Part shown: positions 25,128-33,874 of the stretch, one piece after another
Position numbering within the stretch: position 1 is the stretch's first letter
Layout: each line of letters opens with the position of its first letter
DNA from: an uncultured Lachnospiraceae bacterium
GTDB taxonomy: Bacteria; Bacillota; Clostridia; Lachnospirales; Lachnospiraceae
Reading direction: 5' to 3'
Length of the DNA stretch: 64,000 nucleotides
NCBI GenBank assembly: GCA_910586645.1
Contig: CAJUIS010000008.1
Span: 1-64,000, forward strand
Made by a program: the position numbers and the translations under genes
Notes under the pieces: generated by a model
Told to the model about the DNA's origin: nothing
Database searches by the model: none
What the model saw: the letters and a program-made list of their open reading frames with translations, nothing else

Positions 25128-25973
25128 ATGGAATATGGCAGCTATCAGCCGCAGGAGCTGATCCCGATTGTGTCGGAACTTGCGGAACAGTATTTGGGAT
25201 ATGAGCACACGTCTATGACATATGAAAAGGCGCAGGAACTTATGGAAGCGGTTCTTTACTGTATAAGAGAAAATGAAAATTCCGGGAAAAATACACTGGC
25301 GTCCGAAAGGCTCCATCCGAAAGACGCCTACGAATCCGGAAGACGGACTGTAATTTGGAAGTTTCACCGCCTGCAGGAAATTTATGGGAAACTGGCAGTG
25401 GATTTTCAGGATTACGGCCTGGAATGTTTAAAGGATACGATTCTTTTGGGAATACCGGAATTTATAGCGCGGTATGATATTCGGTATGCTCCGCAGGAAA
25501 CGATACTGACGCTGGATTATCCGGTTTTAAAAGATATTCGGACGCTGTCCGGGGCAGACGCCATTTTAGAGTATGTCATCTGTATAGATTACGAGCAGAA
25601 ATTTCTGAAAAAATTTGATGCTTCCTATGTTTTGGAAATGCTTTCGGCATATCAGGAAGGATATGAAGATATGGTCGAAAATATATGCGGGATTGTTCTG
25701 CAGAATATGATGGGGCATTTGATGCTGAACAAACCGCTGGGCGCAGCGGGAATCAGCAGAGAGGAATCAGAAAGGCTGTCATACTTTCTGGAAGGAAAGA
25801 CAAAAAATGAAATCAGGGGTTTTTTGGAAACTATGCTGAAGAATATAACAGAGAGTTATCTTGGGGGCAGCAGGGAACTGTACGAATATTTTTCCTGCGC
25901 TGTTTCTGATTTGACGGCAAGATTTTCCCACAATGCAAAACTTCATTGTCTGGATAAAATTGTTTTCTTTTAA
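25128..25973 (+). CDS. DUF6179-family protein
   Basis: A 281-residue soluble, helix-rich protein of unknown function, probably co-transcribed with the DUF6323 gene. Visible segments are YQPQELIPIVSELAEQYLG at the start, ESGRRTVIWKFHRLQEIYGKL in the middle (split at residues 68-88) and a C-terminal part around HCLDKIVFF. It has few glycines and no obvious active-site motif. AGGAGG precedes the ATG. The pair may form a complex (inference from conserved neighbourhood). Confidence 0.62.
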   Translation: MEYGSYQPQELIPIVSELAEQYLGYEHTSMTYEKAQELMEAVLYCIRENENSGKNTLASERLHPKDAYESGRRTVIWKFHRLQEIYGKLAVDFQDYGLECLKDTILLGIPEFIARYDIRYAPQETILTLDYPVLKDIRTLSGADAILEYVICIDYEQKFLKKFDASYVLEMLSAYQEGYEDMVENICGIVLQNMMGHLMLNKPLGAAGISREESERLSYFLEGKTKNEIRGFLETMLKNITESYLGGSRELYEYFSCAVSDLTARFSHNAKLHCLDKIVFF

Positions 25974-26064
25974 CAGATAACAGATAGGACGTTTCTGTCA
26001 AATCCTTATCCCGCAGCGGATATTTTGAAAACGGGCTTCTGCAATCTATTTTCACTGTCTGTTA

Positions 26065-26093
26065 TTGACAAAAATTTGTAATGATTTTATAAT
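26065..26093 (+). promoter_or_regulatory. Consensus promoter of the GH84 gene
   Basis: TTGACA and TATAAT with exactly 17 bases between: a perfect vegetative promoter, 67 bases upstream of the gene. Confidence 0.9.
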
Positions 26094-26159
26094 ATATTGT
26101 ATAATTTAAACAAATGGAAAGTGAAAATGCTGAAGAAACAGCAAAAGGAGGATTGTTTT

Positions 26160-29100
26160 ATGCAGAAAAGATGTAAAAAAATTTTCAGTTTTATTCTGAC
26201 GCTGGCAGTGCTGATCGCAGGTATTCCTGTGACGGGCGCGTATACGCAGGCGGCGGAAGGGGACGCTTCGCAAAAGGAGTATGAAATTTATCCGGTTCCA
26301 AGAAGCGTAAACTATGAGGATGAAGCCATGACAATTCAGGATACGGCGAATCTGGTTTTTGAAAGTACGATTGATTCGGCGACGACTGAGCGTCTGAACG
26401 GCATTTTAGACAGCAAAGGAGTGAAAGGCACGGTTTCCGGCGGGATGGTAAGCGGCGCGTTTAATATTTTAGTTGGAACGAAAGGCTCCGGCGGAGCTGT
26501 GGAGCAGTGGTTTGATGCGAATGTGACGTATGACGCGGGATTGTTTGACAAAGCAGACGCTTATACGCTTGCGATCCGGGATGATGTCATTGCGGTTTTG
26601 GGGAAAGATACGGACGCGGCTTTTTACGGGCTCAGCACTTTAAAGATGATTATGGATCAGACAGAGGGAAAGAGCGTCCGCAAGCTTTTGATTGAAGATT
26701 ACGCTTCCGGACAGTACCGCGGCTTTATCGAAGGGTACTATGGGATTCCCTGGTCTGTGGAAGACCGTATCAGCCTGATGCGGTTTGGCGGCGATTTTAA
26801 AATGAATATTTATATTTTTGCGCCGAAAGACGATCCGTATCACAATACGCAGTGGAGGACGCCCTATCCGGATGAAAAGCTTGCGGAAATCGAAGAAATG
26901 GTAGCGGCGGGAGCAGAGTCAAAATGCCGCTTTGCATGGGCGATTCATCCGTTTATGAATGATGCGATTACATTAAACGATTATGAAGCGGGCCTGGAAG
27001 CGATTCAGACAAAATTTGAGCAGCTTTATGAAGCCGGCGTGCGCCAGTTTGTAATTTCGGCGGACGACGCCAACAGCCCGGTGACGCTTCAGGCAAGGCT
27101 GTGCGAAGACATGACCGAGTGGGTGAAAGCGCACGAGGGAACTTATAATCTGGTTTTCGTGCCGCAGGTATACTGCACCAGCGCGCTTACATGGAGCAAC
27201 TGGGGATGGACAGGGACGCCTACGGTAGAACAGTATTTTGGGCATTTCAGTGACATTGAAGATCTGGAGATTATGTGGACGGGGGAATGGGTCTGCCATC
27301 CGGCGTCACAGAATACGATAACGAATTTCAAAAATAAGACAGGCGGAAAAGAAGCTTTTATGTGGCTGAACTGGCCGGTAAATGACGTCAACCACTCACG
27401 TCTTGTTATGGGGCCGGCGGAAAGAGGGATTTTAGAGCCGGGTCTTGCGGACTTTAAGGGGCTTGTTACAAATCCGCTGGAACAGGCGGAAGCGTCAAAG
27501 ACGTCTCTGTTTGCAATTGCGGACTTTGCGTGGAATACGACGGATTTTTCCTGTTTTAAAAGCTGGGAAGACGGTTTTCAGTATATTGAACCGGGCGCTC
27601 CGGAAGCGATGCATGAATTGTGCAAGCATCTGACGAATCCAACGCCGGGAGGCATAACTTCTATGGGAGAGTCCACAGAGCTTACCCCATACATTACGGC
27701 GTTTACGGACGCATATGACAATGGAAACGGAACGGATTTTGAGGAAGAGGCCGACGCTTTGATTGCGCAGTTTGAAAAGCTTGCAAAGGCGGCGGACGAT
27801 TTTCAGAAAAACGGCGTAAATGCAAACCTTCAGGATGAGATGAAGCCATGGGTGGATTCCCTGCGTTATCTTTCCAAAGCGTGTATCGGATTTATCCGGA
27901 CGGCAAAAGCGTTACGGGATAATGACGAGGAAGGCGTCTGCGGTAATTATTTACAGGCAGTCAACGCTTACAAAGCCTCGCAGAACTGTGAAGCGCCGCA
28001 GTTAAATGGAAGCCTGATGGTGGAAGCGGGAGCGGTAAGGATTATGCCGTTTGCGCAGACAATCAGCGGCTCTGTAAAAGAGAGGGCAATGGAGACGTTT
28101 CACAATAGTTTTGGAGTGGGAGAGGCAAGCGGAGAGCAGTCTTTAATCTACAGCGGACTTGGAGGATTCCATCAGGGAAGCGCCGCTGAGATTACAGACG
28201 GAGATGATGAAACGTTTGCATGGTTCAATACTTCGGTAGGAGCCGGCGGCTATATCGGGCTGGATCTGGGAGACGTCTATAAGCTGGATCAGATCCGAAT
28301 TCTGCAGGGGACTTCTCCGACGAACGGGGATATTTTCTCATCCGGTATACTGGAGTATTCGAAAGACAATGAAAACTGGACGACGATTGATACATATTCC
28401 GTAAACGATATAGAGGTAAATGTGCTGGATCAGTCTCTGGAAGCGCGTTATGTCCGCCTGCGGACGCCTTCGGATACCGGGAAATGGTATGCGATACGTG
28501 AATTTTCCGTGACGACAAGACCTCTGGACTCTTTTGTTTATACAAATGTGGAGGCGTATAAAGAGTATCGTACGAATGTTGAGAAAACAAACGCGTCCGT
28601 TTTGGAGATAGCAGATGAGATTACCTTGAAAGAAGGAGAGTTTATCGGACTGGAACTTCCATGCGCAAGGGAAATTACTTCTCTAAATCTTGATTACACA
28701 AACGGGGATAAGCTGGAAGCGGAGTGCAGCTATAATGCTTTTGAATGGATTCCTGCGGCTCCTTCCGATGCAAGGTATATCCGCATTATCAATAAAGGAA
28801 GCCAGGATGTGGCATTTCGCCTGACAGAGCTGTCCGTGGAATATACGGAGGAAAACAGGACGATTTTTTCTATTCCGAAAGGGAAGGACGGTTATGAGTC
28901 GGCAAAAGCGGGAGATAATTCCCTTATGACGGCATTTGCGGCGGCAGAAGGCAGCGGAAGCCTGATCTGGCGTATGCAGGGGCAGCCGGTGGATGAACTC
29001 TATATTCTGCAGGATTTGGATACGATATCGAATGCGAAAGTTTCGGTTCATACCAATACGAAAGTGTGGAAGGAAGTCGGGACTTTAAATAAGAGCCGAA

Positions 29101-29948
29101 ACGTTTTTGATCTGAGAACGTATGGTTTTGTGAATGAGGTAAAAATTTCCTGGGAACAGAATGGGCCCACAATTTACGAGATGTATGCGAAGGCAGGAGA
29201 GCATACAAGCGTAGAACTGCTTCAGACGGCAGTGGAATTTGCAAAATCACAGGGAGGGGAAGGATTTACAAAAGAGTCTTATGCAGTGTTTGCAGAGGCG
29301 TTGGCGGCTGCGGAGAAGGCTCTGCAGAACCCGGGCATTACAGAAGAGGAGGCGGCAAAGACGTTAGAAAACCTTTACCGGATTGCTGCGGAATTAAAGG
29401 AAGCTCCTCCAGAGCCGGAAGAACCGGATAAAAATCCGGATGAAAATAACCCTCCGTCTGTAAAAGATCCGGTTACGACAAATCCAGATCCGGTAATAAA
29501 GCCGGATCCGACAAATCCGGCTCCGGCTCTCACAAAGGGATATACGGAGACGGTAAAGGATTTGAAATACAAAGTGACAAATGCAGACAAGAAAGAAGTC
29601 GCGGTATGCGGCGTAAAATCTAAGAAGCTGAAAAAGATCACAGTTCCTGCGACAGTGAAATTAAAGAATATTACCTGCAGCGTTACAGGAATTGCAGGAA
29701 AGGCATTTTCCGGAATGAGAAATCTTCAGACAGTGACAATCGGAAAGAATGTAAAAGAAATCGGTTCGAAGGCATTTTTTAAAGACAGGAAGTTAAAGAG
29801 AATTGTCATAAAAGGAAAAGTTTTGAAAAAGGTGGCGAAAGACGCATTTAAAAACGCTTCAAAAAAAGGAACGATTCAGGTTCCAAAAGCAAAGAAAAGC
29901 GCGTATGCAAAGCTGTTTCGGAAAGCTACGAAAATGAAAGTAAAATAG
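26160..29948 (+). CDS. Secreted GH84 beta-N-acetylglucosaminidase with CBM32, FIVAR and BspA-like domains
   Basis: A 1262-residue secreted glycosidase likely to remove terminal GlcNAc from host mucin or O-GlcNAc glycans. A signal peptide (FILTLAVLIAGIPVTGA) covers residues 1-32. A GH20/84 N-terminal domain is followed by the GH84 barrel from about residue 180: GFIEGYYGIPWS, YIFAPKDDPYH and the catalytic Asp pair in ISADDANSP. A CBM32 (F5/8) domain lies near 670-790, a FIVAR module near 1020-1085, a Pro-rich linker near 1085-1125, and a lysine-rich BspA-type LRR domain ends the protein. The ATG at 26160 follows AAAGGAGG. Confidence 0.92.
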   Translation: MQKRCKKIFSFILTLAVLIAGIPVTGAYTQAAEGDASQKEYEIYPVPRSVNYEDEAMTIQDTANLVFESTIDSATTERLNGILDSKGVKGTVSGGMVSGAFNILVGTKGSGGAVEQWFDANVTYDAGLFDKADAYTLAIRDDVIAVLGKDTDAAFYGLSTLKMIMDQTEGKSVRKLLIEDYASGQYRGFIEGYYGIPWSVEDRISLMRFGGDFKMNIYIFAPKDDPYHNTQWRTPYPDEKLAEIEEMVAAGAESKCRFAWAIHPFMNDAITLNDYEAGLEAIQTKFEQLYEAGVRQFVISADDANSPVTLQARLCEDMTEWVKAHEGTYNLVFVPQVYCTSALTWSNWGWTGTPTVEQYFGHFSDIEDLEIMWTGEWVCHPASQNTITNFKNKTGGKEAFMWLNWPVNDVNHSRLVMGPAERGILEPGLADFKGLVTNPLEQAEASKTSLFAIADFAWNTTDFSCFKSWEDGFQYIEPGAPEAMHELCKHLTNPTPGGITSMGESTELTPYITAFTDAYDNGNGTDFEEEADALIAQFEKLAKAADDFQKNGVNANLQDEMKPWVDSLRYLSKACIGFIRTAKALRDNDEEGVCGNYLQAVNAYKASQNCEAPQLNGSLMVEAGAVRIMPFAQTISGSVKERAMETFHNSFGVGEASGEQSLIYSGLGGFHQGSAAEITDGDDETFAWFNTSVGAGGYIGLDLGDVYKLDQIRILQGTSPTNGDIFSSGILEYSKDNENWTTIDTYSVNDIEVNVLDQSLEARYVRLRTPSDTGKWYAIREFSVTTRPLDSFVYTNVEAYKEYRTNVEKTNASVLEIADEITLKEGEFIGLELPCAREITSLNLDYTNGDKLEAECSYNAFEWIPAAPSDARYIRIINKGSQDVAFRLTELSVEYTEENRTIFSIPKGKDGYESAKAGDNSLMTAFAAAEGSGSLIWRMQGQPVDELYILQDLDTISNAKVSVHTNTKVWKEVGTLNKSRNVFDLRTYGFVNEVKISWEQNGPTIYEMYAKAGEHTSVELLQTAVEFAKSQGGEGFTKESYAVFAEALAAAEKALQNPGITEEEAAKTLENLYRIAAELKEAPPEPEEPDKNPDENNPPSVKDPVTTNPDPVIKPDPTNPAPALTKGYTETVKDLKYKVTNADKKEVAVCGVKSKKLKKITVPATVKLKNITCSVTGIAGKAFSGMRNLQTVTIGKNVKEIGSKAFFKDRKLKRIVIKGKVLKKVAKDAFKNASKKGTIQVPKAKKSAYAKLFRKATKMKVK

Positions 29949-29968
29949 AATAAAAAAGCAGATTTCCA

Positions 29969-30007
29969 CCGTCCGGTCATTGAAAAATGGCCGGACGGCT
30001 TGTTTTT
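29969..30007 (+). terminator. Intrinsic terminator after the GH84 gene
   Basis: CCGTCCGG pairs with CCGGACGG around a 14-base loop and is followed by CTTGTTTTT. Confidence 0.88.
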
Positions 30008-30028
30008 CGTAAAAAAATTTGATATGAT
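30000..30028 (+). promoter_or_regulatory. Possible promoter of the RpiR-type regulator
   Basis: TTGTTT and TATGAT with a 17-base spacer. The -35 overlaps the T-run of the preceding terminator, so this is only moderately supported. Confidence 0.5.
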
Positions 30029-30075
30029 ACAAAATGTGTGCGGCAAAGCCGCACCGGGACGGAGCGCGGTAAAAT

Positions 30076-31002
30076 ATGGGCAACAAAAATGACTTGGGCA
30101 GCCGGATGAATGCAAAGTACAAGGGTATGAGCAAAGGACAGAAACTCTTGTCTGCTTATATTACAGATAACTATGATAAGGCCGCATTTCTGACTGCCGC
30201 GAAACTGGGAGAAGCAGTGGGAGTAAGTGAGTCCACAGTAGTCCGTTTTGCGGTAAATCTTGGATATAAAGGGTATCCGGATTTTCAGAAAGCGTTGGAG
30301 GAACAGGTGCAGGACAGGCTTTATTCCATCCGGCATATGGAAACTGCACAGGAAAAAATCAGCCGGTCAGAGATTTTAGAGACGGTGTTAAAGTCGGACG
30401 CCGAAAATATCAAAGAGACGATGGAGCAGATGGATGCGCAGGCTTTTGCCCTGGCGGTGGACACGATTCTTTCAGCCAGAAATATCTATGTGATAGGCAT
30501 TCGAAGCTGTGCGCCGCTTGCCGTTTTTTTATCTTTTTACTTGAATATGATGTTTGACGGAGTTCGTCTTTTAAATACAAACAGTGCAAGCGAGATTTTT
30601 GAACAGATGGTAAGGATTGGAAAAGAGGATGTGATCATAGGGGTCAGTTTTCCGCGGTATTCCATGCGTACATTAAAAGCGATTGAGTTTGCCAATCACC
30701 GCAGCGCAAGGGTGATTACGCTGACCGACAGCGTGCATTCTCCGGTGAATCTTTACTCTTCCTGCAATCTGACCGCAAAAAGCGGCATGTTTGCCGCATG
30801 GGATTCTCTGACGGCCCCGCTTAGCGTGGCAAATGCCCTGATTGCGGCATTGTATGCAAAGAAGCGGAAAGAAGTTGCCAGCCGGCTGGGTGAACTGGAA
30901 GAAATCTGGGAAGAATATCAGGTGTATGGAAGCGACGAGATCGATTCCGTGGAAGATTCCATTAAGATGCGCTGCACAGAAGAAACAGGAGAGCAGAATT
31001 GA
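30076..31002 (+). CDS. MurR/RpiR family transcriptional regulator
   Basis: A 308-residue regulator with an N-terminal HTH_6 domain (ADNYDK-like region AAFLTAAKLGEAVGVSESTVVRF, residues 36-58) and a C-terminal SIS sugar-isomerase domain (ARNIYVIGIRSCAPLA, EDVIIGVSFPRYSMRT, ARVITLTD). Such proteins sense phosphosugars, commonly amino sugars. It follows the GH84 glucosaminidase gene, so control of amino-sugar use is plausible but not shown. The flavoprotein gene downstream overlaps it by 4 bases. A start at 30106 (MNAKYKG) is possible. Confidence 0.88.
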   Translation: MGNKNDLGSRMNAKYKGMSKGQKLLSAYITDNYDKAAFLTAAKLGEAVGVSESTVVRFAVNLGYKGYPDFQKALEEQVQDRLYSIRHMETAQEKISRSEILETVLKSDAENIKETMEQMDAQAFALAVDTILSARNIYVIGIRSCAPLAVFLSFYLNMMFDGVRLLNTNSASEIFEQMVRIGKEDVIIGVSFPRYSMRTLKAIEFANHRSARVITLTDSVHSPVNLYSSCNLTAKSGMFAAWDSLTAPLSVANALIAALYAKKRKEVASRLGELEEIWEEYQVYGSDEIDSVEDSIKMRCTEETGEQN

Positions 31003-32228
31003 AAAAAGTAATCGTAGTCGGCGGAGGGCCGGCCGGAATGATGGCGGCGCTTGCGGCGGCGGAGAACGGTCATTCCGTGGTTTTATTGGAAAAAAACGAA
31101 AAGCTTGGCAAAAAGCTGTTTATTACGGGGAAGGGCAGGTGCAATATCACCAATGCCGGAGATATGGACGCGCTGTTTGAAAACGTTGTGACAAACCCGA
31201 AATTTCTCTACAGCGCTTTTTATGCATACGATAATTTCCGCGTTATTGATTTTTTTGAAACGCATGGCGTAAAGACGAAGACGGAGCGGGGGAACCGTGT
31301 GTTTCCCGTATCGGATCACTCTTCGGACGTAATAACCGCGCTTAGCCGCGCATTAAAGCGGGCGGGCGTATTGGTAAAACTGCATACAAAAGTCACCGGA
31401 CTCTGGATAGAAGGGGATACGGTTCTGGGCGTTGTACTGGAAAAAGGGAAAAAAATATCCGCAGACGCAGTGGTTCTGGCTACGGGAGGATGTTCCTACC
31501 AGAGTACGGGTTCTGACGGCGACGGATATACGTTTGCGGAGAACTGCGGACATACGGTGACGGAGCGAAGGCCGTCCCTTGCGCCTCTTACGGCAAAAGA
31601 ATCCTATGTGAAGGAATTGCAGGGGCTTTCTTTGAAAAATGTAAAAGTTACCGTAAAAAAACAAAAAAAAGTTCTTTATGAAGAGTTTGGAGAAATGCTG
31701 TTTACGCATTTCGGCGTCAGCGGGCCTTTGATTTTAAGCGCCAGCAGCCTGGTGGGAAAGGAACTGGAAAACGGAGAACTGGCAATGCGGATAGATTTAA
31801 AGCCGGCGCTTTCGGCCGAACAGTTAGACAGAAGGATTCTGCGTGATTTTGACGCGAATAAGAACAGAGCGTTTAAAAATGCCATACAGGGACTGCTTCC
31901 GGGGAAAATGCTTCAGGCAATTCCTGCGCTGTCCGGAATTTCTCCGGACAAAAAAGTAAATGAGATTACAAAGGAAGAAAGAGGACGCCTTACGGCTTTG
32001 CTGAAAGCTTTTCCTGTGACATTGAACGGTATGCGTGGATTTGATGAGGCGATTATTACGCAGGGCGGAATTTCAGTAAAAGAAATCAATGCTTCCACTA
32101 TGGAGTCAAAGCGGGTTTTGGGACTCTACTTTGCAGGAGAGATGATTGACGTGGACGCCCTGACAGGGGGATTTAACCTGCAGATAGCCTGGTCTACCGG
32201 ATTTTTGGCGGGAAGCAGCATTCTATAA
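30999..32228 (+). CDS. BaiN-like / HI0933-family flavoprotein oxidoreductase
   Basis: A 409-residue FAD-dependent protein with the Rossmann motif VVGGGPAGMMAALAAAENG at the N-terminus, GKKLFITGKGRCNITNAGD, and the C-terminal FAD contact YFAGEMIDVDALTGGFNLQ (residues 379-397). Members are annotated as aminoacetone oxidase-like or BaiN, a flavoprotein linked to bile-acid metabolism, but the substrate is not predictable. It starts with TTG overlapping the preceding stop (TTGA). This gene before cmk, ispH and an S1 protein is a common clostridial order. Confidence 0.85.
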   Translation: MKKVIVVGGGPAGMMAALAAAENGHSVVLLEKNEKLGKKLFITGKGRCNITNAGDMDALFENVVTNPKFLYSAFYAYDNFRVIDFFETHGVKTKTERGNRVFPVSDHSSDVITALSRALKRAGVLVKLHTKVTGLWIEGDTVLGVVLEKGKKISADAVVLATGGCSYQSTGSDGDGYTFAENCGHTVTERRPSLAPLTAKESYVKELQGLSLKNVKVTVKKQKKVLYEEFGEMLFTHFGVSGPLILSASSLVGKELENGELAMRIDLKPALSAEQLDRRILRDFDANKNRAFKNAIQGLLPGKMLQAIPALSGISPDKKVNEITKEERGRLTALLKAFPVTLNGMRGFDEAIITQGGISVKEINASTMESKRVLGLYFAGEMIDVDALTGGFNLQIAWSTGFLAGSSIL

Positions 32229-32265
32229 AAAAGCAGTAAGGTTGGAAAAGGAGATATAAAACAGG

Positions 32266-32931
32266 ATGAATATTGCGATTGACGGTCCGGCAGGCGCCGG
32301 GAAAAGCACCATTGCGAAAAAACTGGCGAAAGAAATGGGATTTGTGTATGTAGATACGGGAGCGATGTACCGGGCGATGGCCCTGTATTTTCTGGAACGG
32401 AATATAGACGCCGCAGACGAATCCGAAATTTGCGCCGCTGTAAAAAACGTGGAAATTTCCATTTGTTATCAGGGCGGGGTGCAGCAGGTAATTTTAAACG
32501 GAGAAAACGTCAGCGGAAAAATCCGGAAGGAAGAGGTTGGAAACATGGCAAGCGCAGTAAGCGTTTATCCGGATGTCCGAAAGAAGCTGGTTGCTTTACA
32601 GCAGAAGCTTGCGGCGGGCGCAGACGTCATTATGGACGGGCGGGATATCGGGACATGCGTGCTGCCGGACGCGGAAGTTAAAATTTATCTGACGGCAAGC
32701 GAATCCGCCCGTGCGAAGCGCCGTTATGACGAACTTAAGGAAAAAGGGGCGGAATGCGATTTGGAGGCGATTCAGAAAGATATCAAGGACAGGGATTACA
32801 GGGATATGCACCGGGAAGAATCGCCGCTTAAGCAGGCAGAAGACGCAGTTCTTCTGGATTCTTCCGATTTGACGATTGAAGAGACGGTAGAGAAAATACG
32901 GACTGTCTGCAGGGAAGCGCAAATGGCATAA
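32266..32931 (+). CDS. cmk: Cytidylate kinase
   Basis: Phosphorylates CMP and dCMP with ATP. The 221-residue product shows the P-loop IDGPAGAGKSTIAKKLA, the CMP-binding YVDTGAMYRAMAL, DGRDIGTCVLPDAEVKIYLTA (residues 124-144) and the lid region DRDYRDMHREESPL. AAAGGAGA lies before the ATG. It is 22 bases before ispH. Confidence 0.97.
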   Translation: MNIAIDGPAGAGKSTIAKKLAKEMGFVYVDTGAMYRAMALYFLERNIDAADESEICAAVKNVEISICYQGGVQQVILNGENVSGKIRKEEVGNMASAVSVYPDVRKKLVALQQKLAAGADVIMDGRDIGTCVLPDAEVKIYLTASESARAKRRYDELKEKGAECDLEAIQKDIKDRDYRDMHREESPLKQAEDAVLLDSSDLTIEETVEKIRTVCREAQMA

Positions 32932-32953
32932 AATCCGTAAAGGAGGCGTCAGA

Positions 32954-33874
32954 ATGCAGGTGACACTGGCAAAAAGCGCCGGGTTTTGCTTCGGAGTAAA
33001 GCGGGCGGTGGACAAAGTATATGAAGAGGCGAAAAACAGCGGCGTTCCCGTTTATACATTCGGGCCGATTATCCATAATGAGGAAGTCGTTGCAGATCTT
33101 GAAAAAAAGGGCGTGCGCACGCTTTATAATATTGAAGAGCTGAAAAAGGTTCCGAAGGGAACGGTTATCATTCGTTCGCATGGGGTTTCCAGAGAAATTT
33201 ATGAAAAAATCCGCAGAGAAGGGTTTCAAATTGTGGACGCTACCTGTCCCTTTGTTTTAAAAATCCATCGGATTGTGGAAGAATATGGAAAAAAAGGTTT
33301 TCATATTGTAATCATTGGGAATGATTCCCATCCGGAAGTTGAGGGAATCAGGGGTTGGTCGGATCCTGAGAGGACGACTGTGATCAAAGACAAAAAAGAG
33401 GCCGAGAACTTTGCGGTTCCGGACATCCCATTCTGCCGTCCGGAAGAAGAAAATATACACCCCCCGGGTATCTTGTCATGCCATTCGGCAGAAAAAAAGC
33501 TATGTATTGTGTCTCAAACGACATTTAATTACAACAAATTTCAAGAATTAGTTGAAATTTTTAAAAAAAAAGGTTATTATATAATTGTTTTAAATACGAT
33601 CTGCAGTGCGACGGAGGAAAGGCAGAAAGAAGCTGCCAGTATTGCGGCGAAGACGGACGCAATGATCGTAATCGGCGGAAAGCACAGCTCCAACACACAG
33701 AAACTATTTGAAATATGTAAAAAAGAATGTGCAAATACTTACTATATACAGACACTTGATGACCTGGACTTAAGCCAGTTTCAGTCCATTGATAACGTAG
33801 GTATTACCGCAGGGGCATCAACCCCAAACAATATTATTGAGGAGGTTCATAAGAATGTCAGAAGTAAGCTTTGA
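32954..33874 (+). CDS. ispH: 4-hydroxy-3-methylbut-2-enyl diphosphate reductase
   Basis: Last enzyme of the non-mevalonate isoprenoid pathway, an iron-sulfur reductase. The three cluster cysteines are visible in SAGFCFGVKRA, VDATCPFV and NTICSATEERQ, with substrate histidines in IIHNEEV and RSHGVS. Length is 306 residues, slightly above the usual size because of an insertion near residues 150-175 (PFCRPEEENIHPPG). The 3' end overlaps the S1 protein gene by 20 bases in another frame; many clostridia encode the two as one fused chain. Confidence 0.96.
   Translation: MQVTLAKSAGFCFGVKRAVDKVYEEAKNSGVPVYTFGPIIHNEEVVADLEKKGVRTLYNIEELKKVPKGTVIIRSHGVSREIYEKIRREGFQIVDATCPFVLKIHRIVEEYGKKGFHIVIIGNDSHPEVEGIRGWSDPERTTVIKDKKEAENFAVPDIPFCRPEEENIHPPGILSCHSAEKKLCIVSQTTFNYNKFQELVEIFKKKGYYIIVLNTICSATEERQKEAASIAAKTDAMIVIGGKHSSNTQKLFEICKKECANTYYIQTLDDLDLSQFQSIDNVGITAGASTPNNIIEEVHKNVRSKL

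Noticed and set aside
33855..33874. A sequencing frameshift breaking an ispH-S1 fusion.
   Set aside because: Both genes have complete, well-formed ends and the S1 gene has its own strong ribosome site. Kept as two genes, though a fusion in relatives is noted.
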